Assembly: GCF_001421415.1 (NCBI RefSeq) | Contig: NZ_LMKH01000023.1 | Span: 444,725 to 508,724 of the forward strand | Origin: Sphingomonas sp. Leaf208 | GTDB taxonomy: Bacteria > Pseudomonadota > Alphaproteobacteria > Sphingomonadales > Sphingomonadaceae | DNA length: 64,000 nucleotides | Direction of reading: 5' to 3' | Shown here: piece after piece, positions 25,273 through 33,626 of the stretch | Layout: each line of letters starts with the position of its first letter | Numbering within the stretch: the stretch's first letter is position 1 | Notes under the pieces: generated by a model | The model's database searches: none | Told to the model about the DNA's origin: nothing | What the model saw: the letters and a program-made list of their open reading frames with translations, nothing else | Made by a program: the position numbers and the translations under genes

Positions 25273-26991
25273 ATGGCAACCCAGGTAATGCCGACCCGCG
25301 ACGATTTCGCGGCGATGCTGAACGAAACGCTCGGCGACGCCGACAGCTTCGAGGGCCGCGTGGTGCATGGCACCGTGACCGGCATCGAGAACGACATGGC
25401 CGTCATCGACGTCGGTCTGAAGTCGGAAGGCCGCGTGCCGCTTCGCGAATTCGCAGCGCCGGGCCAGAAGGCTGACCTCAAGGTCGGCGACGAAGTCGAA
25501 GTCTATGTCGACCGCGTCGAGAACGTCCACGGCGAAGCGATGCTCAGCCGTGATCGCGCCCGTCGCGAAGCCGCATGGGACAAGCTGGAAACCGAATTCT
25601 CCAAGACGACCCGCGTCGAAGGCGTGATCTTCGGCCGCGTGAAGGGTGGCTTCACCGTCGACCTGAACGGCGCCGTCGCGTTCCTGCCCGGTTCGCAGGT
25701 CGATATCCGCCCCGTGCGCGATGTCACCCCGCTGATGGACATCCCCCAGCCGTTCCAGATCCTGAAGATGGACCGCAAGCGCGGCAACATCGTCGTGTCG
25801 CGTCGCGCCGTTCTCGAAGAGACGCGCGCAGAGCAGCGTTCGGGCCTGATCCTCAGCCTGGCCGAGGGCCAGATCATCGACGGCGTCGTCAAGAACATCA
25901 CCGATTACGGTGCGTTCGTTGATCTCGGCGGCATTGATGGCCTGCTCCACGTTACCGATCTCAGCTACAAGCGCGTCGGTCACCCGAGCGAAGTCCTGAA
26001 CATCGGCGACACCGTCAAGGTGCAGATCATCCGCATCAACAAGGACACCCAGCGCATCAGCCTCGGCATGAAGCAGCTGGAGAGCGATCCCTGGGATGGC
26101 GCGATGGTCAAGTACCCGGTCGGCGCGAAGCTCACCGGCCGCGTCACGAACATCACCGAATATGGTGCGTTCGTCGAGCTGGAAGCGGGCATCGAAGGCC
26201 TCGTCCACGTGTCGGAAATGTCCTGGACCAAGAAGAACGTCCATCCGGGCAAGATCGTGTCGACCTCGCAGGAAGTCGACGTCATGGTCCTCGAAGTCGA
26301 TTCCGAGAAGCGTCGCATCTCGCTCGGCCTCAAGCAGGCTCAGGCCAATCCTTGGGAGGCATTCGCTGCCGCTCATCCGATCGGTTCGACCGTCGAAGGC
26401 GAAGTCAAGAACGCGACCGAGTTCGGTCTGTTCATCGGCCTCGACAACGACGTCGACGGCATGGTCCACATGTCCGACATCGCCTGGGGTGTTTCGGGCG
26501 AGGACGCGCTCAACCTGCATCGCAAGGGTGAGACCGTCGAGGCCGTCGTGCTCGACATCGACGCCGAGAAGGAGCGCATCTCGCTCGGCATGAAGCAGCT
26601 CGAGCGCGGCGGGCCATCGGCCGGCGGCATCGCAGCAGCAGGCGACAAGCTGAACAAGAACGCGATCGTTACCGTGACCGTTCTCGAAGTCCGCGATGCG
26701 GGCCTCGAAGTGCAGCAGGGCGACGATGGCGCGACCGGCTTCATCAAGCGCACGGATCTGGGTCGCGATCGCGACGAGCAGCGTCCGGAGCGTTTCCAGG
26801 TCGGCCAGAAGTTCGACGCGATGGTCACCGGCTTCGATCGTTCGAAGAAGCCGACCTTCTCGATCAAGGCCATGCAGATCTCGGAAGAGAAGCAGGCTGT
26901 CGCTCAGTACGGTTCGTCGGACTCGGGCGCGACTCTGGGCAACATCCTGGGCGAGGCTCTCAAGGCCCGCACGGATGCCGAGAAGAAGTAA
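25273..26991 (+). CDS. rpsA: 30S ribosomal protein S1
   Basis: The 572-residue protein has six S1 RNA-binding repeats. Repeats 3-5 are clear from GVVKNITDYGAFVDLGGIDG, GRVTNITEYGAFVELEAGIEG and GEVKNATEFGLFIGL, each followed by an RISLGMKQ- or RISLGLKQ-like end. It binds mRNA at the 30S platform for translation initiation. The start MATQVMPTRDDFAAML at 25273 fits the family. A long 5' leader with a hairpin precedes it, a strong terminator follows, and ihfB lies downstream as in many proteobacteria. Confidence 0.97.
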   Translation: MATQVMPTRDDFAAMLNETLGDADSFEGRVVHGTVTGIENDMAVIDVGLKSEGRVPLREFAAPGQKADLKVGDEVEVYVDRVENVHGEAMLSRDRARREAAWDKLETEFSKTTRVEGVIFGRVKGGFTVDLNGAVAFLPGSQVDIRPVRDVTPLMDIPQPFQILKMDRKRGNIVVSRRAVLEETRAEQRSGLILSLAEGQIIDGVVKNITDYGAFVDLGGIDGLLHVTDLSYKRVGHPSEVLNIGDTVKVQIIRINKDTQRISLGMKQLESDPWDGAMVKYPVGAKLTGRVTNITEYGAFVELEAGIEGLVHVSEMSWTKKNVHPGKIVSTSQEVDVMVLEVDSEKRRISLGLKQAQANPWEAFAAAHPIGSTVEGEVKNATEFGLFIGLDNDVDGMVHMSDIAWGVSGEDALNLHRKGETVEAVVLDIDAEKERISLGMKQLERGGPSAGGIAAAGDKLNKNAIVTVTVLEVRDAGLEVQQGDDGATGFIKRTDLGRDRDEQRPERFQVGQKFDAMVTGFDRSKKPTFSIKAMQISEEKQAVAQYGSSDSGATLGNILGEALKARTDAEKK

Positions 26992-27027
26992 GTGTTAAGA
27001 AAAGCCTAACGGCTTATCGATGAAAAC

Positions 27028-27060
27028 GCCCGGCATGTCTCGAACATGTCGGGCTTTTTA
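27028..27060 (+). terminator. Rho-independent terminator of rpsA
   Basis: GCCCGGCATGT pairs with ACATGTCGGGC around a short loop and is followed by TTTTTA, 36 bases after the rpsA stop. Confidence 0.85.
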
Positions 27061-27166
27061 TTGTCAGATCCACTTTGGTTTTTGACTGTTCGGTAATAAG
27101 TGCTAATGCCTCGCAGGTTGACCTGTATCAATCTGTACGCGTTTTTTTAGATGGGCGGGGGCTCGA

Positions 27167-27445
27167 ATGATCCGATCTGAACTGGTCCTTAAGATCGCCG
27201 AGGCGCATCCGGACCTACAGCCTAACGAAGTGGAGCTGATCGTCAGCACCTTCTTCGACGAGATATCCAAGCGATTGGCCGCCGACGGTCGAGTCGAACT
27301 GCGCGGTTTCGGTGCATTCTCTACGCGTGCGCGCGATGCGCGGACCGGCCGCAACCCGCGTACCGGCGAAGTCGTCGAGGTCGAGGCCAAGCGCGTGCCC
27401 TATTTCAAGCCGGGCAAGGAAATGCGCTCACGCCTGAACGTGTGA
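27167..27445 (+). CDS. ihfB: Integration host factor, beta subunit
   Basis: The 92-residue protein begins [17 protein letters not shown] and carries the HU/IHF DNA-binding arm [40 protein letters not shown] precedes it. IHF-beta is distinguished from HU by the start and by [13 protein letters not shown]. It bends DNA as a heterodimer with IHF-alpha. It follows rpsA after a terminator, with its own possible promoter (TTGACT at 27082, N16, TAATGC at 27104). GGCGGGGG lies before the ATG. Confidence 0.95.
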   Translation: MIRSELVLKIAEAHPDLQPNEVELIVSTFFDEISKRLAADGRVELRGFGAFSTRARDARTGRNPRTGEVVEVEAKRVPYFKPGKEMRSRLNV

Positions 27446-27545
27446 GCGGTACCACTGCGCGGGACCGTAGACAGTCGAAGAATATGCTGCCGGCCTGGCA
27501 AGATGGGTTGACGCTGCGCGCGACCTCGTCTTGTTGGGCGCGTGT

Positions 27546-27629
27546 GCGGACGTGGCGAAACCGGTAGACGCAGGAGACTTAAAATCTCCCTCCCTAGGAG
27601 TGCGGGTTCGAGTCCCGCCGTCCGCACCA
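27546..27629 (+). tRNA. tRNA-Leu (TAA)
   Basis: The acceptor GCGGACG/CGTCCGC, a class II long variable arm (TCCCTAGGAG region), anticodon stem GGAGA/TCTCC with loop CTTAAAA (anticodon TAA), T-arm GCGGG-TTCGAGT-CCCGC and an encoded CCA are all visible. Confidence 0.97.
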
Positions 27630-27662
27630 ATCCTGTATATCTCACCGAACCTGCCTGACCGC

Positions 27663-28715
27663 TCAACGGCTGGCGCCGCCGGGTTGCCGGCAATCGAGCG
27701 TGGCGATGTTGAAGCCAGGAACGCCGATCGCCAACGTTCCGGCCTTTACCCCCTCGACGGCCAGCATCCCTGCGCGACGGCCTGCCGACCAGCGCTGTTC
27801 GATCGTGGGGCCTGAAAAGTCGAGCGCCTTGCCGGCGACTTCATCGGCCTGCTCGGTATAGGCGAGTCGGACCAGAGACAGCGCAAAGTCCTGGCGGCCG
27901 GCGTGCGCGGCTTGCCACCGTTCGATCGTGCGGCGGGATTGCGCGGCGAAGATCAGGTCCTGCATGCGGCTCGTCGCCTCGCCCAATGTCGTCGGGCGGG
28001 GACCGTGGAGCGGCAACAGGTCGACTGCGATGCAGAGTGTCGGTCGCGGTGGCGGATCGCTGAGGACCGGGTCGAGCGGCAGGTTTGCGGACAGGCCGCC
28101 GTCGACCAGCCAGCGGCCGTCGATCTCCACTGGGAGGAACGCGACCGGCAGTGCGGCGCTGGCACGGACATGATCGGGTCCGACCTGCATCGCGGCGCTG
28201 TCGAAGACGACGTCGTCTCCGGTTTCGAGATCGACCGCAGTTGCGGTGTAGCGGCACGGGCCCACATTGAGGCGCTCGAAGTCGACCAGCGTTTCCAGCG
28301 TCGTGGCGAGCTGGTTGGTTTCGAAGATCGACGGCTGGCTGTCGGTCCATGGTGCCAAGGCGGAGAGCATGGGGCCGAAGATGCCGGGTCGACCGAGCGT
28401 TGCGGACCAGCCGACAGCGTTCGTCCGGCGGCTGGTTTCGAGGGCACTCAACCAAGGGAGCGCCGCGGCGCCAGACGGTGCGGGTCGCCAGAACGTTCGC
28501 AACGTCTCGATCCGGCGATCGGGAGCGGAGCCGGCGATCAAGGCTCCGTTGATCGCGCCGATCGAGGCGCCGATAATCCAGTCGGGCTGGAGGCCGTGCG
28601 CGTGCAGCGCCTCGTAGACGCCGGCTTCGAATGCGCCGAGCGCGTTGCCGCCGCTGAGGACGAGCACGACGTCGAAATCACGCGCGGCCCCTGCCCGTTC
28701 GGCGTCCGGTGTCAC
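27663..28715 (-). CDS. Patatin-like phospholipase
   Basis: The 350-residue protein (GTG start 28715, overlapping the SDR stop as GTGA) has the patatin motifs: VLSGGNALGAFEAGVYEAL (oxyanion loop), GASIGAING (nucleophile Ser, near residue 51) and DGGLSANLP (catalytic Asp, near residue 209). It probably hydrolyses phospholipids or other acyl esters in the cytoplasm. It is the last gene of a HAD-SDR-patatin run on the minus strand. The C-terminal ~130 residues have no clear motif. Confidence 0.9.
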   Translation of the reverse strand: MTPDAERAGAARDFDVVLVLSGGNALGAFEAGVYEALHAHGLQPDWIIGASIGAINGALIAGSAPDRRIETLRTFWRPAPSGAAALPWLSALETSRRTNAVGWSATLGRPGIFGPMLSALAPWTDSQPSIFETNQLATTLETLVDFERLNVGPCRYTATAVDLETGDDVVFDSAAMQVGPDHVRASAALPVAFLPVEIDGRWLVDGGLSANLPLDPVLSDPPPRPTLCIAVDLLPLHGPRPTTLGEATSRMQDLIFAAQSRRTIERWQAAHAGRQDFALSLVRLAYTEQADEVAGKALDFSGPTIEQRWSAGRRAGMLAVEGVKAGTLAIGVPGFNIATLDCRQPGGASR

Positions 28716-29725
28716 CGGCTGGTATCCTTCGGCCGGCTCAGGGCAACCGCGATCCCGGCCCCGACGACACCGAGCAACAGAATGGCGGGATGGAGTTTCT
28801 GGGCCGGCAAGACGGTGCTCGACTTGCGCGCGTGGACGTCCTGGCTTCCGCGCAATGCATCGACGCGCGGCTCATAGAGGTTGTCGCGGCGTGTCGGGTC
28901 GCCGGGATCTTCCGGCTTCTGCTGCGCGACGGTGCCGAGCAGTTCCATGATCTTGTCGCTCAACCGTGGCGCGGCGCGCGATAGGAGCGAGGACAACAGC
29001 CCCCCGCCCCCCGCATACAGTGTGCGTCGCGGGGTCTCGCAGGCGAACAACACCGCGTCGGCGACGACCGAGGGTGCGTAGAGCGGCGGCGGCAGGCGTG
29101 GTGGCTGGTCCATGAAGTTGCGCGCATGCTCGGGGAATGGCGTGTCGATCGCGCCGGGCTTGATCAGCGTCACCGAGATCGCGGCCCCCTCCTGCTCCAA
29201 TTCCATCCGCAGCGTGTCGGTCAGCGCCTGCACCGCATGCTTGGTCGCGCAATACGGGCCCTGCTCGACGATCGCGCGGTCGCTGAGGATCGAGCCGATG
29301 TTGATTATCGCCCCGCCACGCGCTCGCAGATGTCGCGCGGCAACGAGCGAGCCGTGCAGCACGCCGAAATAATTGACGTCGAATACCCGGCGGTGATCGG
29401 CGACCGGGACCTGCTCGAGCGTGCCGTAGGTCCCGGTGCCGGCGTTGTTGACCCAGCTGTCGAACCCGCCGAACGCTTCGACCGCGACGGCGGCGACGCG
29501 CTCGACCGCGGCCATGTCGCTGACGTCCGCGGCGCAGATCGCGATGCGTCCGCCATCGGCGGACAGGCGATCGCGGAGTGCCTCGAGCGCCACTTCGTTC
29601 CGCGCGGTCGCGGCGACGGCCGCACCGCGGCGCACGGCTTCCTCGACTATGGCGAGACCGTTGCCGCTGGTTGCGCCGGTGACGACGATGACCTGATCGC
29701 GGAGGGGTTTCAGGGTAATGGCCAT
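28712..29725 (-). CDS. SDR oxidoreductase with C-terminal membrane helix
   Basis: The 337-residue protein (start MAITLKPLRDQ at 29725) has a classical SDR domain: VVTGATSGNGLA (cofactor loop), NNAGTG and YCATKHA (active site). After about residue 250 comes an extension ending in a hydrophobic helix (AILLLGVVGAGIAVAL), suggesting a membrane anchor. The substrate is unknown. It starts 6 bases after the HAD-phosphatase stop and overlaps the patatin start, so the three genes form one transcription unit. Confidence 0.9.
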   Translation of the reverse strand: MAITLKPLRDQVIVVTGATSGNGLAIVEEAVRRGAAVAATARNEVALEALRDRLSADGGRIAICAADVSDMAAVERVAAVAVEAFGGFDSWVNNAGTGTYGTLEQVPVADHRRVFDVNYFGVLHGSLVAARHLRARGGAIINIGSILSDRAIVEQGPYCATKHAVQALTDTLRMELEQEGAAISVTLIKPGAIDTPFPEHARNFMDQPPRLPPPLYAPSVVADAVLFACETPRRTLYAGGGGLLSSLLSRAAPRLSDKIMELLGTVAQQKPEDPGDPTRRDNLYEPRVDALRGSQDVHARKSSTVLPAQKLHPAILLLGVVGAGIAVALSRPKDTSR

Positions 29726-29730
29726 GCCGA

Positions 29731-30396
29731 TCAGCGTCCCAGTGGCGAGGTTGCGTAGCCGGCGAGCAAGGCCGCAACGTCGTCGTAGATCGCGATCGCG
29801 CCTGCCGCGTGCAGTTGCTCGTCCTTGAACTTGCCCGATCGGACCGCGACCGCGGCGATCCCACATTTGGCCGCTGCCTCGATGTCATAAGGCGTGTCGC
29901 CGACGACGATCACCTCGGCGGGATCGATTCCCGGGAGCTTCTTCAGCGCTGTCGCGAAGATGTCGGGGGCGGGCTTGGTCTTCTCGACGTCGTCGCTGCT
30001 CGTCGTCGCGGCGATCAGGTCGCGTGCGTCGAGCAGGTCTATGTAATGGTCGAGTTCTGCCTCGGAGGCGGACGATGCCAGTACGACCTGCTGCCCGAGA
30101 CCATGCGCGTGCGCCAGCAGGTCGTGCGCATGCGCGAACGGCTTGGCGGTCTCCAGGTATTTCGCCTTGAAGATCGCGCCGTGCGTGTCGCCGAGCTTTT
30201 CCTGCCGATCCTCGTCCGCGTCGGGCAGCAGAGTCGGCACGAGCATGTCGGTCCCCTTGCCGATCTGGTCGTGAATCACCTGTCGGTCGAACGACGCGCC
30301 GACGGTCGCGAACGCCTCCTCCCACGCGAGGACGTGCATGTCGTTGGTGTCGACCAGCGTGCCGTCGATATCGAAGAGAATGGCTTTGATCTGCAT
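29731..30396 (-). CDS. HAD-family hydrolase (phosphoglycolate phosphatase/beta-PGM-like)
   Basis: The 221-residue protein has HAD motif I (ILFDIDGTLVDTND, nucleophile Asp near residue 9), motif II Ser (LASSASEAELD), motif III Lys (EKTKPAPDIFATAL) and motif IV (VVGDTPYDIEAA). The alpha-helical cap fits subclass I. It dephosphorylates a small phosphorylated metabolite, perhaps a sugar phosphate or phosphoglycolate. It starts a three-gene minus-strand operon; the 548-bp region upstream contains the FNR-type box. Confidence 0.92.
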   Translation of the reverse strand: MQIKAILFDIDGTLVDTNDMHVLAWEEAFATVGASFDRQVIHDQIGKGTDMLVPTLLPDADEDRQEKLGDTHGAIFKAKYLETAKPFAHAHDLLAHAHGLGQQVVLASSASEAELDHYIDLLDARDLIAATTSSDDVEKTKPAPDIFATALKKLPGIDPAEVIVVGDTPYDIEAAAKCGIAAVAVRSGKFKDEQLHAAGAIAIYDDVAALLAGYATSPLGR

Positions 30397-30944
30397 GAGG
30401 CTATCCCGGATCTGAAATCGTGCACCCGCCCGTCGGAACGCCGCAGCGCCGTGCAAGGCGTGGCGGGCGAACGGCGTCGGCAGACTGCGATAGCGTCCTA
30501 ACGGTCCACATTCCGAATTGGCCCCGGCATCCGCAAACTTGGTAGGGCAATCGCCGTCGCGCAGAGGAAGCCGCAGCATCAATGTCGCAACCGCAACGAT
30601 GTCGCAGAGCGATCGAGCTCGACAAGTCCTTACGATCTATGGACTTTCATTGCGGCATCTCGATTTAGCTTAAGTTCTTCGATATTGATCACAATCAACA
30701 TGAAATTTTAACTGCGGATATTGGCGTGACGCAGGAACGATGACGCCGCTTTGATCGCTATACTCCCCAGGATATGTTCACGCTGACGGCGGCGACGCGG
30801 AAACGTCGCGGCCGAGACTTCGTGGCGACACTGCATAGTGCTGATGATGATCAGGCGGCGTTTTCGCCATCGCCGAGTCATGTCTGACGCGATGTCGTGT
30901 CGTGCGTGGGCACTAGGCTGCAATTCTATGACGGAGATCTTCTG
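30397..30944. other. 548-bp divergent intergenic region, locally AT-rich
   Basis: It lies between the HAD hydrolase and the zinc alcohol dehydrogenase. Around 30640-30720 it is much more AT-rich than its surroundings and contains the FNR/FixK box. A TATACT -10-like box lies at 30759-30764, with no good -35, as expected of an activated promoter. A 37-codon open frame at 30774-30887 has a weak AGGA, but I do not call it. No RNA gene was recognised. Confidence 0.6.
30685..30698. promoter_or_regulatory. FNR/FixK box
   Basis: TTGAT-CACA-ATCAA is an exact match to the FNR/FixK consensus TTGAT-N4-ATCAA. Its centre is about 79 bases upstream of the start point implied by TATACT (30759-30764), a class I activation distance. 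It points toward the alcohol dehydrogenase gene, whose start is 30945, but could also serve the divergent HAD operon. Confidence 0.75.
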
Positions 30945-32117
30945 ATGCGCGCACTTGTTTGGCATGGAAAAGGCGATGTTCGGGTCGATACTGTTGCAGA
31001 TCCCGAGATCAAGCATCCGCGCGATGCGATCATCAAGGTTACGGCCTGCGCGATCTGTGGGTCCGATCTTCATCTGCTCGACGGATACCAGCCGACGATG
31101 CAGGCGGGCGACATCCTGGGTCATGAGAACATGGGCGTCGTCGTCGCACTTGGCTCCGAAGTCACCAATCTGAAGATCGGCGACCGCGTCGTGGTGCCGT
31201 TCACGATCAGCTGCGGCGATTGCTTCTTCTGTCGCAAGGGACTGTTCTCGGCGTGCGAGCGGACCAATCCGAACGCCGAGATGGCGATCAAGGCGATGGG
31301 CCATTCGCCCGCTGGCCTGTTCGGGTTCAGCCACATGCTGGGCGGTTATTGCGGCGGCCAGGCCGAGTATCTGCGGGTGCCGATGGCCGATATCGGTCCG
31401 ATCAAGGTGCCCGACAGCGTCACCGACGAGCAGGCGCTGTTCCTGTCCGACATTTTCCCGACCGGCTACATGGCTGCCGAGAACGCGCAGATCGAACCAG
31501 GCGATACCGTCGCGATCTGGGGCTGCGGTCCGGTCGGCCAGTTCGCGATCCGCTCGGCGCTGATGCTCGGCGCGGGCCGCGTGATCGCGATCGACGAGGT
31601 GCCCGAGCGTCTGGCGATGGCCGAGGCCGGTGGTGCCGAGACGATCAACTTCGCCGAGGTCGACAGCGTTTATGACGAGCTCCAGTTCCGCACCAAGGGC
31701 CGTGGCCCCGACAGCTGCATCGACGCGGTCGGTGCCGAGGCTTCGGGTCATGGCGCGATGGATGCGGTGATCGACAAGGTGAAGGCGGCGACGTTCCTCG
31801 CCACCGACCGCGTCCACGTGTTGCGTGAGGCGATCATGAGCTGCCGGATGGGTGGCACGGTGTCGATCCCCGGCGTCTATGTCGGGATGGGCGACAAGAT
31901 CCCGATCGGCGCAATGATGAACAAGGGGCTGACGATCAAGACGGGCCAGACCCACGTCCAGGCCTATACCAAGCCGCTGCTCGCGCGGATCGAGGCGGGA
32001 GACATCGACCCGAGCTTCGTCGTCACGCACCCGGCCAGCCTCGAGGATGCGCCCGAAATGTACCAGAAGTTCCGCGACAAGCAGGACGGCGTCATCAAGG
32101 TCGTGCTTCGGCCGTAA
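30945..32117 (+). CDS. Zinc-dependent alcohol dehydrogenase (formaldehyde dehydrogenase-like)
   Basis: The 390-residue protein starts at ATG 30945 (GGAG 9 bases upstream). Catalytic zinc ligands are visible in [14 protein letters not shown] and [12 protein letters not shown]; structural-zinc cysteines lie in [16 protein letters not shown]. The Rossmann loop is [11 protein letters not shown]. Length and [13 protein letters not shown] fit the glutathione-independent formaldehyde dehydrogenase/long zinc-ADH group. The substrate is probably a small alcohol or aldehyde. It is probably under FNR/FixK control and ends in a strong terminator. Confidence 0.92.
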   Translation: MRALVWHGKGDVRVDTVADPEIKHPRDAIIKVTACAICGSDLHLLDGYQPTMQAGDILGHENMGVVVALGSEVTNLKIGDRVVVPFTISCGDCFFCRKGLFSACERTNPNAEMAIKAMGHSPAGLFGFSHMLGGYCGGQAEYLRVPMADIGPIKVPDSVTDEQALFLSDIFPTGYMAAENAQIEPGDTVAIWGCGPVGQFAIRSALMLGAGRVIAIDEVPERLAMAEAGGAETINFAEVDSVYDELQFRTKGRGPDSCIDAVGAEASGHGAMDAVIDKVKAATFLATDRVHVLREAIMSCRMGGTVSIPGVYVGMGDKIPIGAMMNKGLTIKTGQTHVQAYTKPLLARIEAGDIDPSFVVTHPASLEDAPEMYQKFRDKQDGVIKVVLRP

Positions 32118-32124
32118 CCCCTTC

Positions 32125-32166
32125 CCGGCCCGGTCCGCTCTCGATGAGCGGACCGGGCCGGTTTTT
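32125..32166 (+). terminator. Rho-independent terminator of the alcohol dehydrogenase
   Basis: A perfect 16-bp stem (CCGGCCCGGTCCGCTC and its complement) with a 5-base loop is followed by TTTTT, 7 bases after the stop codon. Confidence 0.93.
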
Positions 32167-32194
32167 GATCCGCTACATTCAGAAGGACGTACCG

Positions 32195-32659
32195 ATGAGT
32201 GACAAGGTTCATACCCCCGTTCCCGGCAATCCAGCGAGCAAGGGCGCACCGGACGGCGTTTCGGACTCGCCCCACGGCAAGGACGGCGCCGACGTTCACG
32301 GTCGCAGCGAAGGCGGCGAAAGTGGCGGCGGGTCCTATCCCAACCCGCATGCCGGCAAGACCGAGACGAACACCGGTTTCATGGCGCATGGCGGCCAGAC
32401 CGACATCGCCTATCACGGCGGCGGTCAGGCTGGCGAAGACGGCGGCAGCGCGGCTAACGGCGTCGCAGGCTCGGACGGCGGTGACCGCACGACGATCGCC
32501 GCCGACCCGGATGCCGACCGCGAACCGCATGCGATCTCGGCCGAAGGTCACACGATCGAGGTCGTCGAGACGTCAGGCATCGCCGAAGCCGAGGCCAACG
32601 GCAAGATCGGCACCGATGCGGACTATGAGGACGAGCAGAAGCAGCCCGGCGCCGGCTGA
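32195..32659 (+). CDS. Hydrophilic low-complexity protein (unknown function)
   Basis: The 154-residue protein is rich in Gly, Asp, Glu, Ala and His, without hydrophobic segments (for example GRSEGGESGGGSYPNPHAG). It looks intrinsically disordered, like stress-related hydrophilins, but no family was recognised. AAGGACG precedes the ATG. It begins just after the ADH terminator and precedes a ferritin-like gene, in a block of small stress-type genes. Codon use resembles its neighbours. Confidence 0.7.
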   Translation: MSDKVHTPVPGNPASKGAPDGVSDSPHGKDGADVHGRSEGGESGGGSYPNPHAGKTETNTGFMAHGGQTDIAYHGGGQAGEDGGSAANGVAGSDGGDRTTIAADPDADREPHAISAEGHTIEVVETSGIAEAEANGKIGTDADYEDEQKQPGAG

Positions 32660-32742
32660 GGTCGCCGCGCTTCGATCCGCGTTTCCCAAGTTTCAAAACC
32701 AGTCGCCGCGCATTCCGCCGGTGAGCCCATAAGGATGATCCC

Positions 32743-33252
32743 ATGTCTGCACCCGAAGATCTCCAGGAAATCTACACCGACGAGCTGAAGGATCTGTGGT
32801 CCGCGAACGACCAGATGAAGAAGGTCCTCAAGAAGATCACGTCGAAGGCGAGCGATGCTTCGCTGAAGGACATGCTGACCAAGTCGCAGGCGGACATCGA
32901 GACGCATACCGACCTGCTCAAGGACCTGATCGCGTCGAACGACGAGAAGGGCTCGAAGGAGCATTGCAAGGGCATGGAAGGCCTGGTCGCCGAAGCCACC
33001 AAGCACGTCCTCGAGGAAGGTCCCGAAAAGGGTCCGCTACTCGATGTGATGATCATCGCGCAGTATCAGCGGATGACGCATTACGGGATCGCCGGGTTCG
33101 GCACGGCGACGGCGTACGCCAAGGCGCTGGGTCTCAAGGACGATCACAAGAAGCTTAGCGCGGCCACCAAGGACATCTATGGTGGCGACGAATATATGAC
33201 GAAGCTCGCCGAGACGACCGTCAACATCGACGCCGAAGACGAAGACGAATGA
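32743..33252 (+). CDS. Ferritin-like DUF892 protein (YciE/YciF type)
   Basis: The 169-residue, mostly helical protein begins EDLQEIYTDELKDLWSANDQM, the hallmark of DUF892/YciE-YciF proteins. Metal-binding acidic and His residues recur (ETHTDLLKDLI, IAQYQRMTHYGIAGFGTATAYA). The family forms four-helix bundles with a di-iron site and is linked to stress; its enzymatic role is unknown. TAAGGATG lies before the start. Confidence 0.92.
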   Translation: MSAPEDLQEIYTDELKDLWSANDQMKKVLKKITSKASDASLKDMLTKSQADIETHTDLLKDLIASNDEKGSKEHCKGMEGLVAEATKHVLEEGPEKGPLLDVMIIAQYQRMTHYGIAGFGTATAYAKALGLKDDHKKLSAATKDIYGGDEYMTKLAETTVNIDAEDEDE

Positions 33253-33258
33253 CGTCGA

Positions 33259-33287
33259 ATGCCCGCCGGCATGCAGTCGGCGGGCAT
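33259..33287 (+). terminator. Hairpin after the DUF892 gene
   Basis: ATGCCCGCCG pairs perfectly with CGGCGGGCAT around nine bases, 6 bases after the stop. There is no T-run, so it may protect the RNA 3' end or terminate weakly. Confidence 0.5.
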
Positions 33288-33326
33288 CCGCATCCCATAC
33301 ATTGCCGGACGGAAGAGACGAGATCC

Positions 33327-33578
33327 ATGACGACCTATCCGCTGAGTGAGCCAGCCACGATCTACCGCACCGACACATCAGGTGGGGAGCGGAAGAGCGT
33401 TGCGCGCGGGTCCTTGGCCGACTGTGCCGACATCCTCGCTGGTTGGTCGTCGGAGGATCGCGCTACGGTCGAGATCGAGGTGGACGACATGGCACTGCGC
33501 TATGGATCGGACGAGATCGAGGAGCTTCTCCAGTTCCTTCGCGAGGAAGACGCCGATCGGAAGTCCGTCGCCGGATGA
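33327..33578 (+). CDS. Small conserved-looking protein (unknown function)
   Basis: The 83-residue acidic protein has the stretches TIYRTDTSGGERKSVARG and IEVDDMALRYGSDEIEELLQ. No domain was recognised. It has GGAAGAGACG upstream of the ATG. It follows the ferritin-like gene after a hairpin and may belong to the same stress-type block. It is convergent with phospholipase C. Confidence 0.6.
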   Translation: MTTYPLSEPATIYRTDTSGGERKSVARGSLADCADILAGWSSEDRATVEIEVDDMALRYGSDEIEELLQFLREEDADRKSVAG

Positions 33579-33626
33579 CGCGTTAGCGGCTGTGCGGTCT
33601 TATTGGCCTCGGTGGACCGACCAGGT

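Noticed and set aside
30734..30759. GGAAC-N17-CGCT resembling an EcfG promoter before the alcohol dehydrogenase
   Set aside because: The -10 element has a mismatch, and the overlapping TATACT with the FNR box explains the region better.
30774..30887. 37-codon open frame with AGGA before its ATG
   Set aside because: It has no recognisable sequence and lies within a leader region; evidence is too thin for a gene.
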